From positions 62,001 to 126,000 of the forward strand of contig NZ_VSSS01000001.1 in the NCBI RefSeq assembly GCF_008123425.1: a stretch of DNA of 64,000 nt, given 5' to 3'. The first letter of the stretch is position 1; each line of letters opens with the position of its first letter. Made by a program: the position numbers and the translations under genes. Source of the stretch: Bradyrhizobium rifense (GTDB taxonomy: Bacteria; Pseudomonadota; Alphaproteobacteria; Rhizobiales; Xanthobacteraceae). The notes beneath the pieces are model-generated. The model was not told the DNA's origin, ran no database searches, and worked only from the letters and a program-made list of their open reading frames with translations. This document shows, piece by piece, positions 8,708 through 16,114 of the stretch.

Positions 8708-8748
8708 GATTTTCGCCTGAGACGACTTTGATTTTTGCTTGAGACGAC
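8708..8748 (+). promoter_or_regulatory. two 19-base direct repeats, 22-base period
   Basis: GATTTTCGCCTGAGACGAC (8708-8726) and GATTTTTGCTTGAGACGAC (8730-8748) differ at two positions and repeat every 22 bases, about two helix turns. They end seven bases before the copy-2 regulator start and sit in the spacer shared with mddA. OmpR/CadC-type winged helices often bind such direct repeats, so autoregulation or control of mddA is a reasonable inference. Confidence 0.55.
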
Positions 8749-8754
8749 AGAAAC

Positions 8755-10305
8755 GTGCGATTCCTCTTTGAAAACAACGTGCTCGACGGCGACCTGCGGG
8801 AGCTCACCTGCAGCGGCGCAGCCGTGCCGCTGCAGCCGCAGGTGTTCGATCTGCTGCTCTACCTCGTGGCGGAACGCGCCCGCGTGGTCAGCAAGGACGA
8901 TCTGATCAGCGAGATCTGGAGCGACCGCATCGTCTCGGATTCCGCGCTGAACAGCCGGATCAACGCTGCGCGCAAGGCACTCGGCGACGATGGTGCGACG
9001 CAGCGGCTGATCAAGACGATCCCGCGCAAGGGCTTTCGTTTCGTCGGGGACGTCCGGGAGGAAGTGGCAGAAAAGCCCGTTCCGGCCGAGGTCACACCGG
9101 GTTCCCCGCGCGTCGCGACCGACCGTCCGGGCATCGCGGTGCTCGCCTTCGAGAACATGAGCGGCGATCCCGCCCAGGAATATTTCGGCGACGGGATCAG
9201 CGAGGACATCCTCACCGCGCTGTCGAAGCAGCGCTGGTTCATCGTGATCGCCCGCAACTCGTCCTTTACCTACAAGGGGCGCGCGGTCCACCTCAAGCAG
9301 ATCGCCGAGGAGCTGGGCGTCCGCTACATCGTCGAGGGCAGCGTGCGCAAGGTGGCCAACCGCGTGCGCATCACCGCACAGCTCAACGACGCCACCACCG
9401 GCGGCCATCTCTGGGCCGAGCGCTACGACCGCGAGCTGGTCGACGTCTTCGCCGTGCAGGACGAGATCACCGAGCGGATCGTCGCGGCGATCGAGCCGCA
9501 GATCCACGCCGCAGAGAATTTCCGCACGCATCGCAAGCCCCCATCGAGCCTGGATGCCTGGGACCTGTTGATGCAGGCGCTGTCGCATTACTGGCGAATC
9601 ACGCCGCAGGACCACGCCGCGGCGCAGAAACTGCTCGAGCGCGCGATCGCGATCGATCCGGATTACGGCCAGGCGCTGGCGGTGCTGGCGGCAAGCCACA
9701 TGTTCGGCGTGCATCTGGGCTGGGCGGAGCTTGCAACGACGGCACCGATCGCGGAGAACGCCGCGCTGGCCGCAATGCGCTGCGACCATGAGAATGCCTG
9801 GGCCCACGCCGCGCTCGGCAGTGTCTGCTTCTCGACGAGCCGGCTTGCGGACGCGCTGTCCGAGTTCGAGCAGGCGCTCGCGCTCAATCCGAACTTCTCG
9901 CTGGCGCAGGGCTATTACGCGCTGGCGCTGTCCTATGCCGGGCGACCCGGCGATTCGTTCGAGGCGGCGCAAAAGGCGATCAGGCTCTCGCCGCGCGATC
10001 CGTCGCTGGCGATCTATTACGGCATCGCCGGCTATGCGCGGTTCACCGAGCGGCAATATGACGAGGCCATCGCGCTGGCGCGCGAGGCGATCCGCCATCG
10101 CGGCGATCTCACCGGCGCCTATCGCGTGCTCGCCGTCTCCGCCGGCATGACCGGTGACGGCGCACTTGCGGATATGGCGCTGGGAGAGCTCCGCCGCACC
10201 CAGCCCAATATCTCGCTGGATTGGATCGCGACGCAGCTACCATGGGCGAACGATGCGGATCGCCAGCACTATCTGGAAGGATTTCGGCGCGCGGGACTGA
10301 GGTGA
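8755..10305 (+). CDS. winged-helix DNA-binding TPR regulator (copy 2)
   Basis: A 516-residue paralogue of the regulator at 5697-7256 with the same layout: a winged helix in residues 1-100, a TolB/FlgO-like domain beginning IAVLAFENMSGD, then TPR helices. Long blocks are identical between the copies, for example AIEPQ, LSPRDP and HYLEGFRRAG. The start is GTG at 8755. Its DNA-binding helix (SDRIVSDSALNSRINAARKAL) differs moderately from copy 1 (HGRSVSESTLTSRINAARKAI), so the two may recognise different sites. It is divergent from mddA and convergent with an alpha/beta hydrolase gene. Confidence 0.8.
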   Translation: MRFLFENNVLDGDLRELTCSGAAVPLQPQVFDLLLYLVAERARVVSKDDLISEIWSDRIVSDSALNSRINAARKALGDDGATQRLIKTIPRKGFRFVGDVREEVAEKPVPAEVTPGSPRVATDRPGIAVLAFENMSGDPAQEYFGDGISEDILTALSKQRWFIVIARNSSFTYKGRAVHLKQIAEELGVRYIVEGSVRKVANRVRITAQLNDATTGGHLWAERYDRELVDVFAVQDEITERIVAAIEPQIHAAENFRTHRKPPSSLDAWDLLMQALSHYWRITPQDHAAAQKLLERAIAIDPDYGQALAVLAASHMFGVHLGWAELATTAPIAENAALAAMRCDHENAWAHAALGSVCFSTSRLADALSEFEQALALNPNFSLAQGYYALALSYAGRPGDSFEAAQKAIRLSPRDPSLAIYYGIAGYARFTERQYDEAIALAREAIRHRGDLTGAYRVLAVSAGMTGDGALADMALGELRRTQPNISLDWIATQLPWANDADRQHYLEGFRRAGLR

Positions 10306-10311
10306 AGACGG

Positions 10312-11151
10312 TCACACACCCGACGCAAACGCGTCGAGCAGCCCGTTGAAGGCCTCGGGTTTTTCCCATTGCGTCGAGTGGCCGGCGCCGTCGACGACCT
10401 GAACCGCGCCGCGCCACAAGGTCGGCGCGGCGAGGCGCTGCAGCCAGCCGAGATCGACGATCTGCTCTTCCGCGCCTTGTACGATCGCCAGGGGAATCTT
10501 CAGATTGCACACGATCTCGGTTTCATCGGCGAGACCGCCACTTTGCGCAACGGCGCCGAGACGGGCACGCGCATTGCCGTCGGTCCTGCGGAAATCCTCC
10601 AGCACGAAACCGGGGATCGGCGTGTAGCCCGGCGCAAAGGCCGTGTGCATCCACTCCTCGATCTCAGCCTCGGTCGGCGCGGCCGTGAACGCGGTGGGCG
10701 ACAGGTTCTTGAAGCCGGCAAAGCCCGCAGGCCCGCTGCCGACCGGCGGCGTCCCGAAGATCATCAGCCCGGCCGCCATCGGCAGCGACGCAGCCGCGTT
10801 CAGCACCGCATGGCCGCCGAGGCTCCAGCCGACGACGATTGCGCTCGTGAGATCGAGCGCGCCGGCAGCGGCAGCGATCGCCGCGGCATAACCATGGCCG
10901 GAATAATCCCTTTCCGGATGGGGCGGCGGCGACGAGGCGCCGTGGCCGGGCAGGTCGATCGCGATCACGCGGTATTTGGCGCCGAGCGGCCCCTGCAACT
11001 GCTTCTGCCAGATCCGGGATGAGGAGGAATTGCCGTGGATCAGCAGGATCGGGCGTCCCGTGCCTGCGCTTTCAAAGCCGCCAATGGTCTGCGCGCCCAG
11101 TTGCAAATGCAGCGGGCGCAGATCCGGGCCCGGAAAAGGCTGGTCAGTCAT
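10312..11151 (-). CDS. alpha/beta hydrolase
   Basis: A 279-residue cytosolic alpha/beta-hydrolase-fold protein. The oxyanion-hole segment is LLIHGNSSSS, the nucleophile elbow GWSLGG carries the catalytic serine at about residue 109, and the late AGHSTQWE segment holds the histidine. The substrate cannot be deduced. It lies downstream of the nitroalkane-oxidase-like flavoprotein on the same strand with about 130 bases between, and may be part of the AraC-flavoprotein-hydrolase group. It ends seven bases from the convergent copy-2 regulator. Confidence 0.82.
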   Translation of the reverse strand: MTDQPFPGPDLRPLHLQLGAQTIGGFESAGTGRPILLIHGNSSSSRIWQKQLQGPLGAKYRVIAIDLPGHGASSPPPHPERDYSGHGYAAAIAAAAGALDLTSAIVVGWSLGGHAVLNAAASLPMAAGLMIFGTPPVGSGPAGFAGFKNLSPTAFTAAPTEAEIEEWMHTAFAPGYTPIPGFVLEDFRRTDGNARARLGAVAQSGGLADETEIVCNLKIPLAIVQGAEEQIVDLGWLQRLAAPTLWRGAVQVVDGAGHSTQWEKPEAFNGLLDAFASGV

Positions 11152-11284
11152 AAGGTGTACCGATCCGGTCGTTTATCGATCGGAGGCCAGTCTGGCATGG
11201 CTCGCGGCGCGGCGCCATCTCCCTGGCGCCGCGGCCCGCGGCGACCGGATGCGCAAATCGCGGATGCAGATGCGACGCGTCGGC

Positions 11285-12529
11285 TCAAGCTCCGCCACAC
11301 ACGGTCAGCGGATCGTAGTCGGGCCGCATCAGCATCGCGTGGAGCTGACGCCGGCGGACACCCATATTGCCACCATCGAAGATCGGCAACGCCAATGCGT
11401 CCTGCAGCAGGCGGCCGAACGGTGCCGCGTGGTCATAGCTGTCAATGCCGACCACGCGCATCAGGTCGGTGATGACCCGCACCGCGGCCTCGGAGCCGAA
11501 GATCTTGGCCTGGACCGCGAGCTCGTCGGCACCGGGCGATTGCGTATCGAGCGCATGGCAGGCCCGCCAGCTCAGGTAGCGCGCGGCTTCGATCGTGGTC
11601 TTGGCGTCGGCGAGTGCATAGCCAACCGCCTGATGCTCGATGATCGCCTGTACCCCACCGCGTTTTTCGGTGCGGGCAAAATGCAGCGCGAAGTCGAAGG
11701 CGGCCCGCATCAGGGCAACGCCGAAGATACCGACCAGCGCCGCCGTGCCGGTGAGAGCGGCAGCCGCCAGCATCAAGCCGCCCCCCTCCTGCCCGAGCAG
11801 ATTGCCGTGCGGCGCGGTGACGGCACGCAAGCCGAATTCCGGCACCAAATGAGCGCGGTGGCCAATCGTATCGATGGCGCGTTCGAACACGATGCCGGGT
11901 GCCGGGCCTTCGACCGCAATGATGGAAACACCCTGCTCCGGTGGCGCGGCAGGATTGGTCCGGCACACCACGCACAACACCTCGGCGCCATTGCGATCCC
12001 ACCCGGTGGCGGACGACACCCATTTCTTGCGGCCGTTGATGATCCAATTGCCGAGCTCGCGTTTGGCGGTGGTGCGCACGCCCTCGCCCGGCGGCGGTGC
12101 GGCGGCATTGGCACTGCCGCCGGGCTCCGAGGAGCAGAAGCCCGCAAGCGGTGCGCCGCTCGTCTTCAGGAACGGTGCAAGCAGGCGGGTGCATTGCTCC
12201 GGCTTCCCCCCAAGCAGAATCGGCAGCAGACCGAGCACCGTGCCGAGCATGGTCAGCGTCACGCTCGGATTCACCACGTAGAATTCTTCCGCCAGGATCG
12301 CCATATCGACAAGTCCGGCATTATCGCCGCCCGCCGGCGCCGGAATGCATTTGCGCAGATAACCGGCAGCGACCATCGCCTCGTAGGTCGGCTTCGTCGC
12401 GAGGAAGCGCTCTTCCGGTGTCGCGAGCAACTCGGCCTTGCCGGCGTCGGCCAAGACCTCCGCGGCGAATTTTCGAGATTGAAGCTGCAACGCGCGCTGC
12501 GCAGGTGAAAGCGTAAAATCAATCGCCAT
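11285..12529 (-). CDS. acyl-CoA dehydrogenase superfamily flavoprotein, nitroalkane oxidase-like
   Basis: A 414-residue FAD protein with the full acyl-CoA dehydrogenase layout: N-terminal helical domain, beta-barrel middle (CSSEPGGSAN, WIINGRKKWVSSATG) and C-terminal helical bundle. Where acyl-CoA dehydrogenases carry a catalytic glutamate in YEGT, this protein has IFDGGNMGVRRR, placing Asp385 seven residues before Arg392. That pair matches the Asp402/Arg409 dyad I recall in Fusarium nitroalkane oxidase, which turns nitroalkanes into aldehydes and nitrite. The reaction is inferred from the motif only. The likely regulator is the upstream AraC-family gene on the same strand. Confidence 0.75.
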   Translation of the reverse strand: MAIDFTLSPAQRALQLQSRKFAAEVLADAGKAELLATPEERFLATKPTYEAMVAAGYLRKCIPAPAGGDNAGLVDMAILAEEFYVVNPSVTLTMLGTVLGLLPILLGGKPEQCTRLLAPFLKTSGAPLAGFCSSEPGGSANAAAPPPGEGVRTTAKRELGNWIINGRKKWVSSATGWDRNGAEVLCVVCRTNPAAPPEQGVSIIAVEGPAPGIVFERAIDTIGHRAHLVPEFGLRAVTAPHGNLLGQEGGGLMLAAAALTGTAALVGIFGVALMRAAFDFALHFARTEKRGGVQAIIEHQAVGYALADAKTTIEAARYLSWRACHALDTQSPGADELAVQAKIFGSEAAVRVITDLMRVVGIDSYDHAAPFGRLLQDALALPIFDGGNMGVRRRQLHAMLMRPDYDPLTVCGGA

Positions 12530-12624
12530 CGAACTTCTCCCTCGCTCCGGCAGGTCACCAGGGTGAGGCGAGCGAGGGAGGAAAATCTTGGTCGGCAGCG
12601 ACCGAATTCTTGGCTGGAGGTGAA

Positions 12625-13557
12625 CTACTCGCCCTTCCCCTTCGTCTTGCGAAATTCGCGCGGGGCGAGGCCGTGGCTGCGCTTGAAGAGGCGGTTGAAG
12701 TGCGAGATATCGGAAAAGCCAGCCTCATACGCGATCGTGGAGATGGTCTTGTGACGTTGCTGCGCGTCGAGCAGATCGCGGGCGCAGACAAGGATCCGCC
12801 GGTCGCTGACATGCTCACCGACGGACCGGCCGGTCGCGACGAACAGCCGATGCACATAGCGCTCCGAACAGCGGAACCTCCGGGCAAGCGATTCGGCATC
12901 GAGACCAGGATCGTCGCTGTGACGGTCGATATGGTCGAGCATCATCGACAGCAGCACGGGCGCATTCACACGCGTGACCGGCATTTCACTAAGCATCTCC
13001 GGCGCATGCGCGATCAGCTCGACCAGATGCGTGCCGCTGCTTGCCGCAACTGCGGGTGAGGCCAGGCAAAGCTCGGCATAGCCGGCGAGCGTGCGCGACA
13101 ATGCCCGGCCGTTTTCCGTCCTCGACAGTGCGAGCCGCGGACAATCCGCAAAGCTTTTTGGCAGGCCCCGCCGCGGCACGGCAAAGCAAAAGAGACGGAA
13201 ATCGCGACCGTTGGCAATCTCGAACGGCTCGGTCGTATCGGCGACCGCGAGGTCGCCGGGCGCACAGACCTGCTCGTGTCCCCGCTGCGTCGTGCGGCCC
13301 AGGCCCTCGAGCTGGAGATTGATGAAGCAGAGATCGTCCGTACACTGTGCAATATGGGGCCGCAGCCGGAGAACGCTGTGACCCGTGGCTTTCACGAGTG
13401 AAATCTGGACCGACGCGGCGTCGGTACGTGTGATCGAACCTTCGAAAGGACGGTCAGCGATTTTACGCGGCTCGAGCCGGACAAAGGCCGCAGCGAGATC
13501 GTCAGCCCAGCTCCCGAAGGGCTGGTCGACACGAGACGGCTTGGCTGACCATTCCAT
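12625..13557 (-). CDS. AraC-family transcriptional regulator
   Basis: A protein of about 310 residues. An N-terminal AraC-binding-like region (residues 20-190) is followed by two C-terminal helix-turn-helix units: LDAESLARRFRCSERYVHRLF, then ISTIAYEAGFSDISHFNRLFKR with the classic GFSDxSHFxRxFK signature. It resembles regulators of the AraC_binding_2 (PF14525) type. The ATG at 13557 is preferred; a TTG at 13639-13641 could extend it by 28 residues, but neither has a strong ribosome site. It lies 95 bases upstream of the nitroalkane-oxidase-like gene on the same strand, suggesting that it controls that unit. Confidence 0.85.
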   Translation of the reverse strand: MEWSAKPSRVDQPFGSWADDLAAAFVRLEPRKIADRPFEGSITRTDAASVQISLVKATGHSVLRLRPHIAQCTDDLCFINLQLEGLGRTTQRGHEQVCAPGDLAVADTTEPFEIANGRDFRLFCFAVPRRGLPKSFADCPRLALSRTENGRALSRTLAGYAELCLASPAVAASSGTHLVELIAHAPEMLSEMPVTRVNAPVLLSMMLDHIDRHSDDPGLDAESLARRFRCSERYVHRLFVATGRSVGEHVSDRRILVCARDLLDAQQRHKTISTIAYEAGFSDISHFNRLFKRSHGLAPREFRKTKGKGE

Positions 13558-13716
13558 AGGTGCGCCCCGGAACGAGGAATTTGCGGTTGCAAATTCGGAT
13601 TGGACGACCCAGCGGGCAGAAGAATAGCTTTTGGCTGACAACCGGTCAAATTTCGTACGCGGGCAGTGTGCAACCGCCTCAACATCATCATTGCCAACGG
13701 TCGGAGAGGCAATCGG

Positions 13717-14298
13717 CTACTTCGCCTTGGCTTCCGACTTCACCTGCATCGGCTTCGGCGGCGGCACTTGCGCCCATTCCTTGTCGGCACGGGGGCCGTT
13801 GAGATCGCCGGTGAGGCCGATCAGCTGGCCGGGCTGGGCGTCGAGGGTCTGCTGCCAGGTCTGGGTCTGGCACAACAGCTTGATCAGGCAACCCTTGAGC
13901 TTGAGCCGGTCGGCGGATTCGCGCCAGATCGAGACCGAATAGAATTTGCCGTCCTCGGCGTTGTAGATGTCGCCGGCGAACCGGCCCTCAGGCGTCGCCT
14001 GCAGGCCCATGATCAGCTGGTGACCGAGCAGCGCGCGGGCGCGCTTGTCGGGGTCGGGATTTTCCTTGTCGCGAAGAGGCTGGCCGCGCTTGTCGGCCGG
14101 CTCCTTCATCCAGACGATGAAGCCGCAGATGCGGTCGCGGGACGGGCCGCATCGCTCGAGCCGGATGCGGGCACGGCCATCCTCGACGAGCCAGGTGCCG
14201 CTGGGATCATTAGGCGTGACCGCGCCGACGCGACCGCCAAGAATCATCATCGCGATGGTGATGGCGACGCGCAGCACGAAGCGAAGGAGGATGTTCAT
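13717..14298 (-). CDS. DUF2147 exported protein
   Basis: A 193-residue protein with an N-terminal signal peptide (residues 1-23, a hydrophobic core ending in GGRVGA). The mature part fits DUF2147: SGTWLVEDGRARIRLERCG, then an NPDPDKR segment, IYNAEDGKFYS and a GC...LC.TQTW tail with paired cysteines. These periplasmic proteins have no assigned activity. The ATG at 14298 is favoured because AAAGG lies eight bases before it; a GTG nine bases upstream overlaps that site. It follows the DUF3313 lipoprotein gene at 32 bases and is probably cotranscribed with it. Confidence 0.82.
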   Translation of the reverse strand: MNILLRFVLRVAITIAMMILGGRVGAVTPNDPSGTWLVEDGRARIRLERCGPSRDRICGFIVWMKEPADKRGQPLRDKENPDPDKRARALLGHQLIMGLQATPEGRFAGDIYNAEDGKFYSVSIWRESADRLKLKGCLIKLLCQTQTWQQTLDAQPGQLIGLTGDLNGPRADKEWAQVPPPKPMQVKSEAKAK

Positions 14299-14330
14299 CA
14301 GCGACACCTTTCGTTGATTGGGTTGCGGCG

Positions 14331-14993
14331 TCAGTTCAATTGCGCCATCAGCGCATCGGCGCCCTTGTCGACGCCGGCATTGGCGGCCGCGAGCGCGCCG
14401 ACGCTCGCCTTGATGTCGTAGGCGCCCGGGTATTGCTTGGTGACGTAGGCGCTGATCAGGCGTGAGGTCCCAGCGTCAAAGATCTCGACGCCATAGATGA
14501 CCAATCCGGTCATCATGCCCTCGCCGTCGCGCGCGGCCTGCACGCCGTTGTAGACCGCGCCGGCCATGTCGAAGCGGGAGAGCGTGCCGAGTACCGGCGT
14601 GTTGGCGACGGCGCCGGTCAGCGTCAGCCGGATCCGCAGTGTGTTCGGGGCGCGCTCGCGCACCAGCATGAAGCGGCCACGCAGTCGCTCGGCAAAACGG
14701 GTCTGCATGTAGGCGGCGAGCGTCGCCTTGTCCTGGTCGGACATGTCGGCGAACTGATGATCCTTGCCGCGATAGACCACGACGGGTTCGAGGATCACTT
14801 TATTATAAGCGCGCCAGTCGACCGGCGTGGAATAGCGGTAAGGCACGCGGCCGGATGCGTCTGACTTGTCCGGCGCCATGTAGGCCGAGGACGCCATCTC
14901 CGAATAGGGCACGGGCGCGACAGAGGCGCAGCCGGTCACGGCCGCGCCAAGCATCAGCGCTCCCAGACCGCGCAGGGCGATCGAGCAATCCAT
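14331..14993 (-). CDS. DUF3313-type lipoprotein
   Basis: A 220-residue predicted lipoprotein. A short signal peptide ends at the lipobox VTGC, putting the lipidated cysteine at about residue 22. The mature part (VPYRYSTPVDWRAYNKVILEPVVVYRG, then a domain ending in a Gly/Ala-rich tail) fits DUF3313, a family of outer-membrane-associated lipoproteins with no known function. The ATG at 14993 has GAGGAG upstream. The gene is headed by a promoter at 15136-15164 with a TetR-like palindrome in its spacer, and its leader of about 135 bases contains a strong hairpin. Confidence 0.75.
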   Translation of the reverse strand: MDCSIALRGLGALMLGAAVTGCASVAPVPYSEMASSAYMAPDKSDASGRVPYRYSTPVDWRAYNKVILEPVVVYRGKDHQFADMSDQDKATLAAYMQTRFAERLRGRFMLVRERAPNTLRIRLTLTGAVANTPVLGTLSRFDMAGAVYNGVQAARDGEGMMTGLVIYGVEIFDAGTSRLISAYVTKQYPGAYDIKASVGALAAANAGVDKGADALMAQLN

Positions 14994-15029
14994 TCCAAAA
15001 CTCCTCTGGCTTTTCGGAGGGCGATGGCA

Positions 15030-15065
15030 GCCGCAACCGCGTGTGGGACCAAACGCGGCTGCGGC
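15030..15065 (-). promoter_or_regulatory. stable hairpin in the DUF3313 leader
   Basis: Two 13-base arms with one mismatch (15030-15042 and 15053-15065) enclose a ten-base loop, 37 bases before the start codon. The gene would carry this in its untranslated leader if transcription starts at the 15136-15164 promoter. It could affect mRNA stability or translation. Confidence 0.4.
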
Positions 15066-15135
15066 CTTCACCATTACCAACCCAAGGCATCGTCCGGGGC
15101 CAATTCAGAAGCCTTGGGCCGCTTCAGTGTTTCCG

Positions 15136-15164
15136 TTTATAAAACCGACCAGTTGGTTTGTAAA
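15136..15164 (-). promoter_or_regulatory. promoter with TetR-type operator in the spacer
   Basis: Read on the minus strand: TTTACA, 17 bases, TATAAA. The spacer contains an AACC...GGTT palindrome (14 of 18 bases symmetric at 15142-15159) resembling operators of TetR-family repressors. It points at the DUF3313-DUF2147 pair. The TetR gene 80 bases upstream is the obvious candidate regulator. Confidence 0.6.
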
Positions 15165-15243
15165 GTACTGAAATGGCGTCATGGCACATTTGGCCGCAGG
15201 CGCGACTTTGGGCAGCGGTCGGTCGGAATTTGTTAACGATGAA

Positions 15244-15897
15244 TCAGGCGCGTTTGCGCGGGGTTGCGGCCTTTGCCGTGGGCGCCGCACCGGATTTGGC
15301 GACGCGCGTCTTGGTCGGCAGCTCCTTCGCCGGCTGTTCGACGCCTGCCCACTGCCCGTCGTCGAGCAGACGCGCGAACAGGCGATCATGCTCGTCCTTG
15401 CTGAGCGGCGACATGCCGAACAGCGAGCTCAACAGCAATCCGCGCGCCGCGGCCCAGCGCAGCAGCGCGAGGTCAGGATCGGCGGACTCCGCCTTGATGG
15501 CCGCCACCCGCTTCATCTCCCGCTCGCGCGGCAACATCATCAGGCTGGGGTTCTCGACCATGGCCGCAACGAGCGCGAGCGCGGCGGAATTCGGCGACGT
15601 CGCCGCCTCCCGCACGGTGGCGAGCTGGGTCGCCAAATTGGGATTTGCCGAGGTTGCGCTCACCTTCGCCATGTAGCGGGTCGAGAATTCCTCGAAATGC
15701 TCCATCTGCCGCTCCAGCAGCGCCTTCAGCACCGCTTCCTTGGTGCGGAACTGGTGCATCACGCCGCCCTTGCTGAGACCACTCTCGCGCGCGATCGCAT
15801 CGAGCGTCAGCCGGCCGGGCCCGTCGCGCGCAATGATCCTGATCGCTGCTTCGAGCGCAGCATTGCGGGATCGTTCGGAGCGTGTGGCGTTGTCCAT
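15244..15897 (-). CDS. TetR-family transcriptional regulator
   Basis: A 217-residue regulator. The N-terminal TetR helix-turn-helix is at residues 8-55 (ALEAAIRIIARDGPGRLTLDAIARESGLSKGGVMHQF). It is followed by an all-helical ligand domain and a basic Ala/Lys/Pro-rich tail (TKTRVAKSGAAPTAKAATPRKRA). The long tail is unusual for the family and may add DNA contact. The ATG at 15897 gives the standard N-terminus. It is divergent from the ABC transporter operon and upstream, on the same strand, of the DUF3313-DUF2147 pair, so it could control either. A 6-base inverted repeat lies just before its start. Confidence 0.82.
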   Translation of the reverse strand: MDNATRSERSRNAALEAAIRIIARDGPGRLTLDAIARESGLSKGGVMHQFRTKEAVLKALLERQMEHFEEFSTRYMAKVSATSANPNLATQLATVREAATSPNSAALALVAAMVENPSLMMLPREREMKRVAAIKAESADPDLALLRWAAARGLLLSSLFGMSPLSKDEHDRLFARLLDDGQWAGVEQPAKELPTKTRVAKSGAAPTAKAATPRKRA

Positions 15898-15904
15898 GGG
15901 CCGA

Positions 15905-15921
15905 CTTGTCTCCGTGACAAG
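15905..15921. promoter_or_regulatory. inverted repeat before tetR
   Basis: CTTGTC, five bases, GACAAG, eight bases upstream of the TetR start codon in the spacer shared with the ABC operon. It is a possible autoregulatory operator; it differs in sequence from the palindrome at 15142-15159. Confidence 0.3.
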
Positions 15922-16114
15922 ACAATGAATCAAGTGAAAACAGGACGCGCTGTACATTTTTTGTGCGAACACTGTCGAGAGTTTCATCTTGCGGCGCGGA
16001 ATGAGACTATGTGAGCCTCGAAGGTGGATGGGGACTGGGATGGGCCGGCCGTGGCTTCGCGCGCGAGGACGTCGCGAAGCGTTTGCGGCCGGTCTCGCTT
16101 GAGAAAGATACGAC

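Noticed and set aside
13639..13641. TTG as the start of the AraC regulator
   Set aside because: It would add 28 residues without similarity and has no ribosome site; the ATG at 13557 is simpler.
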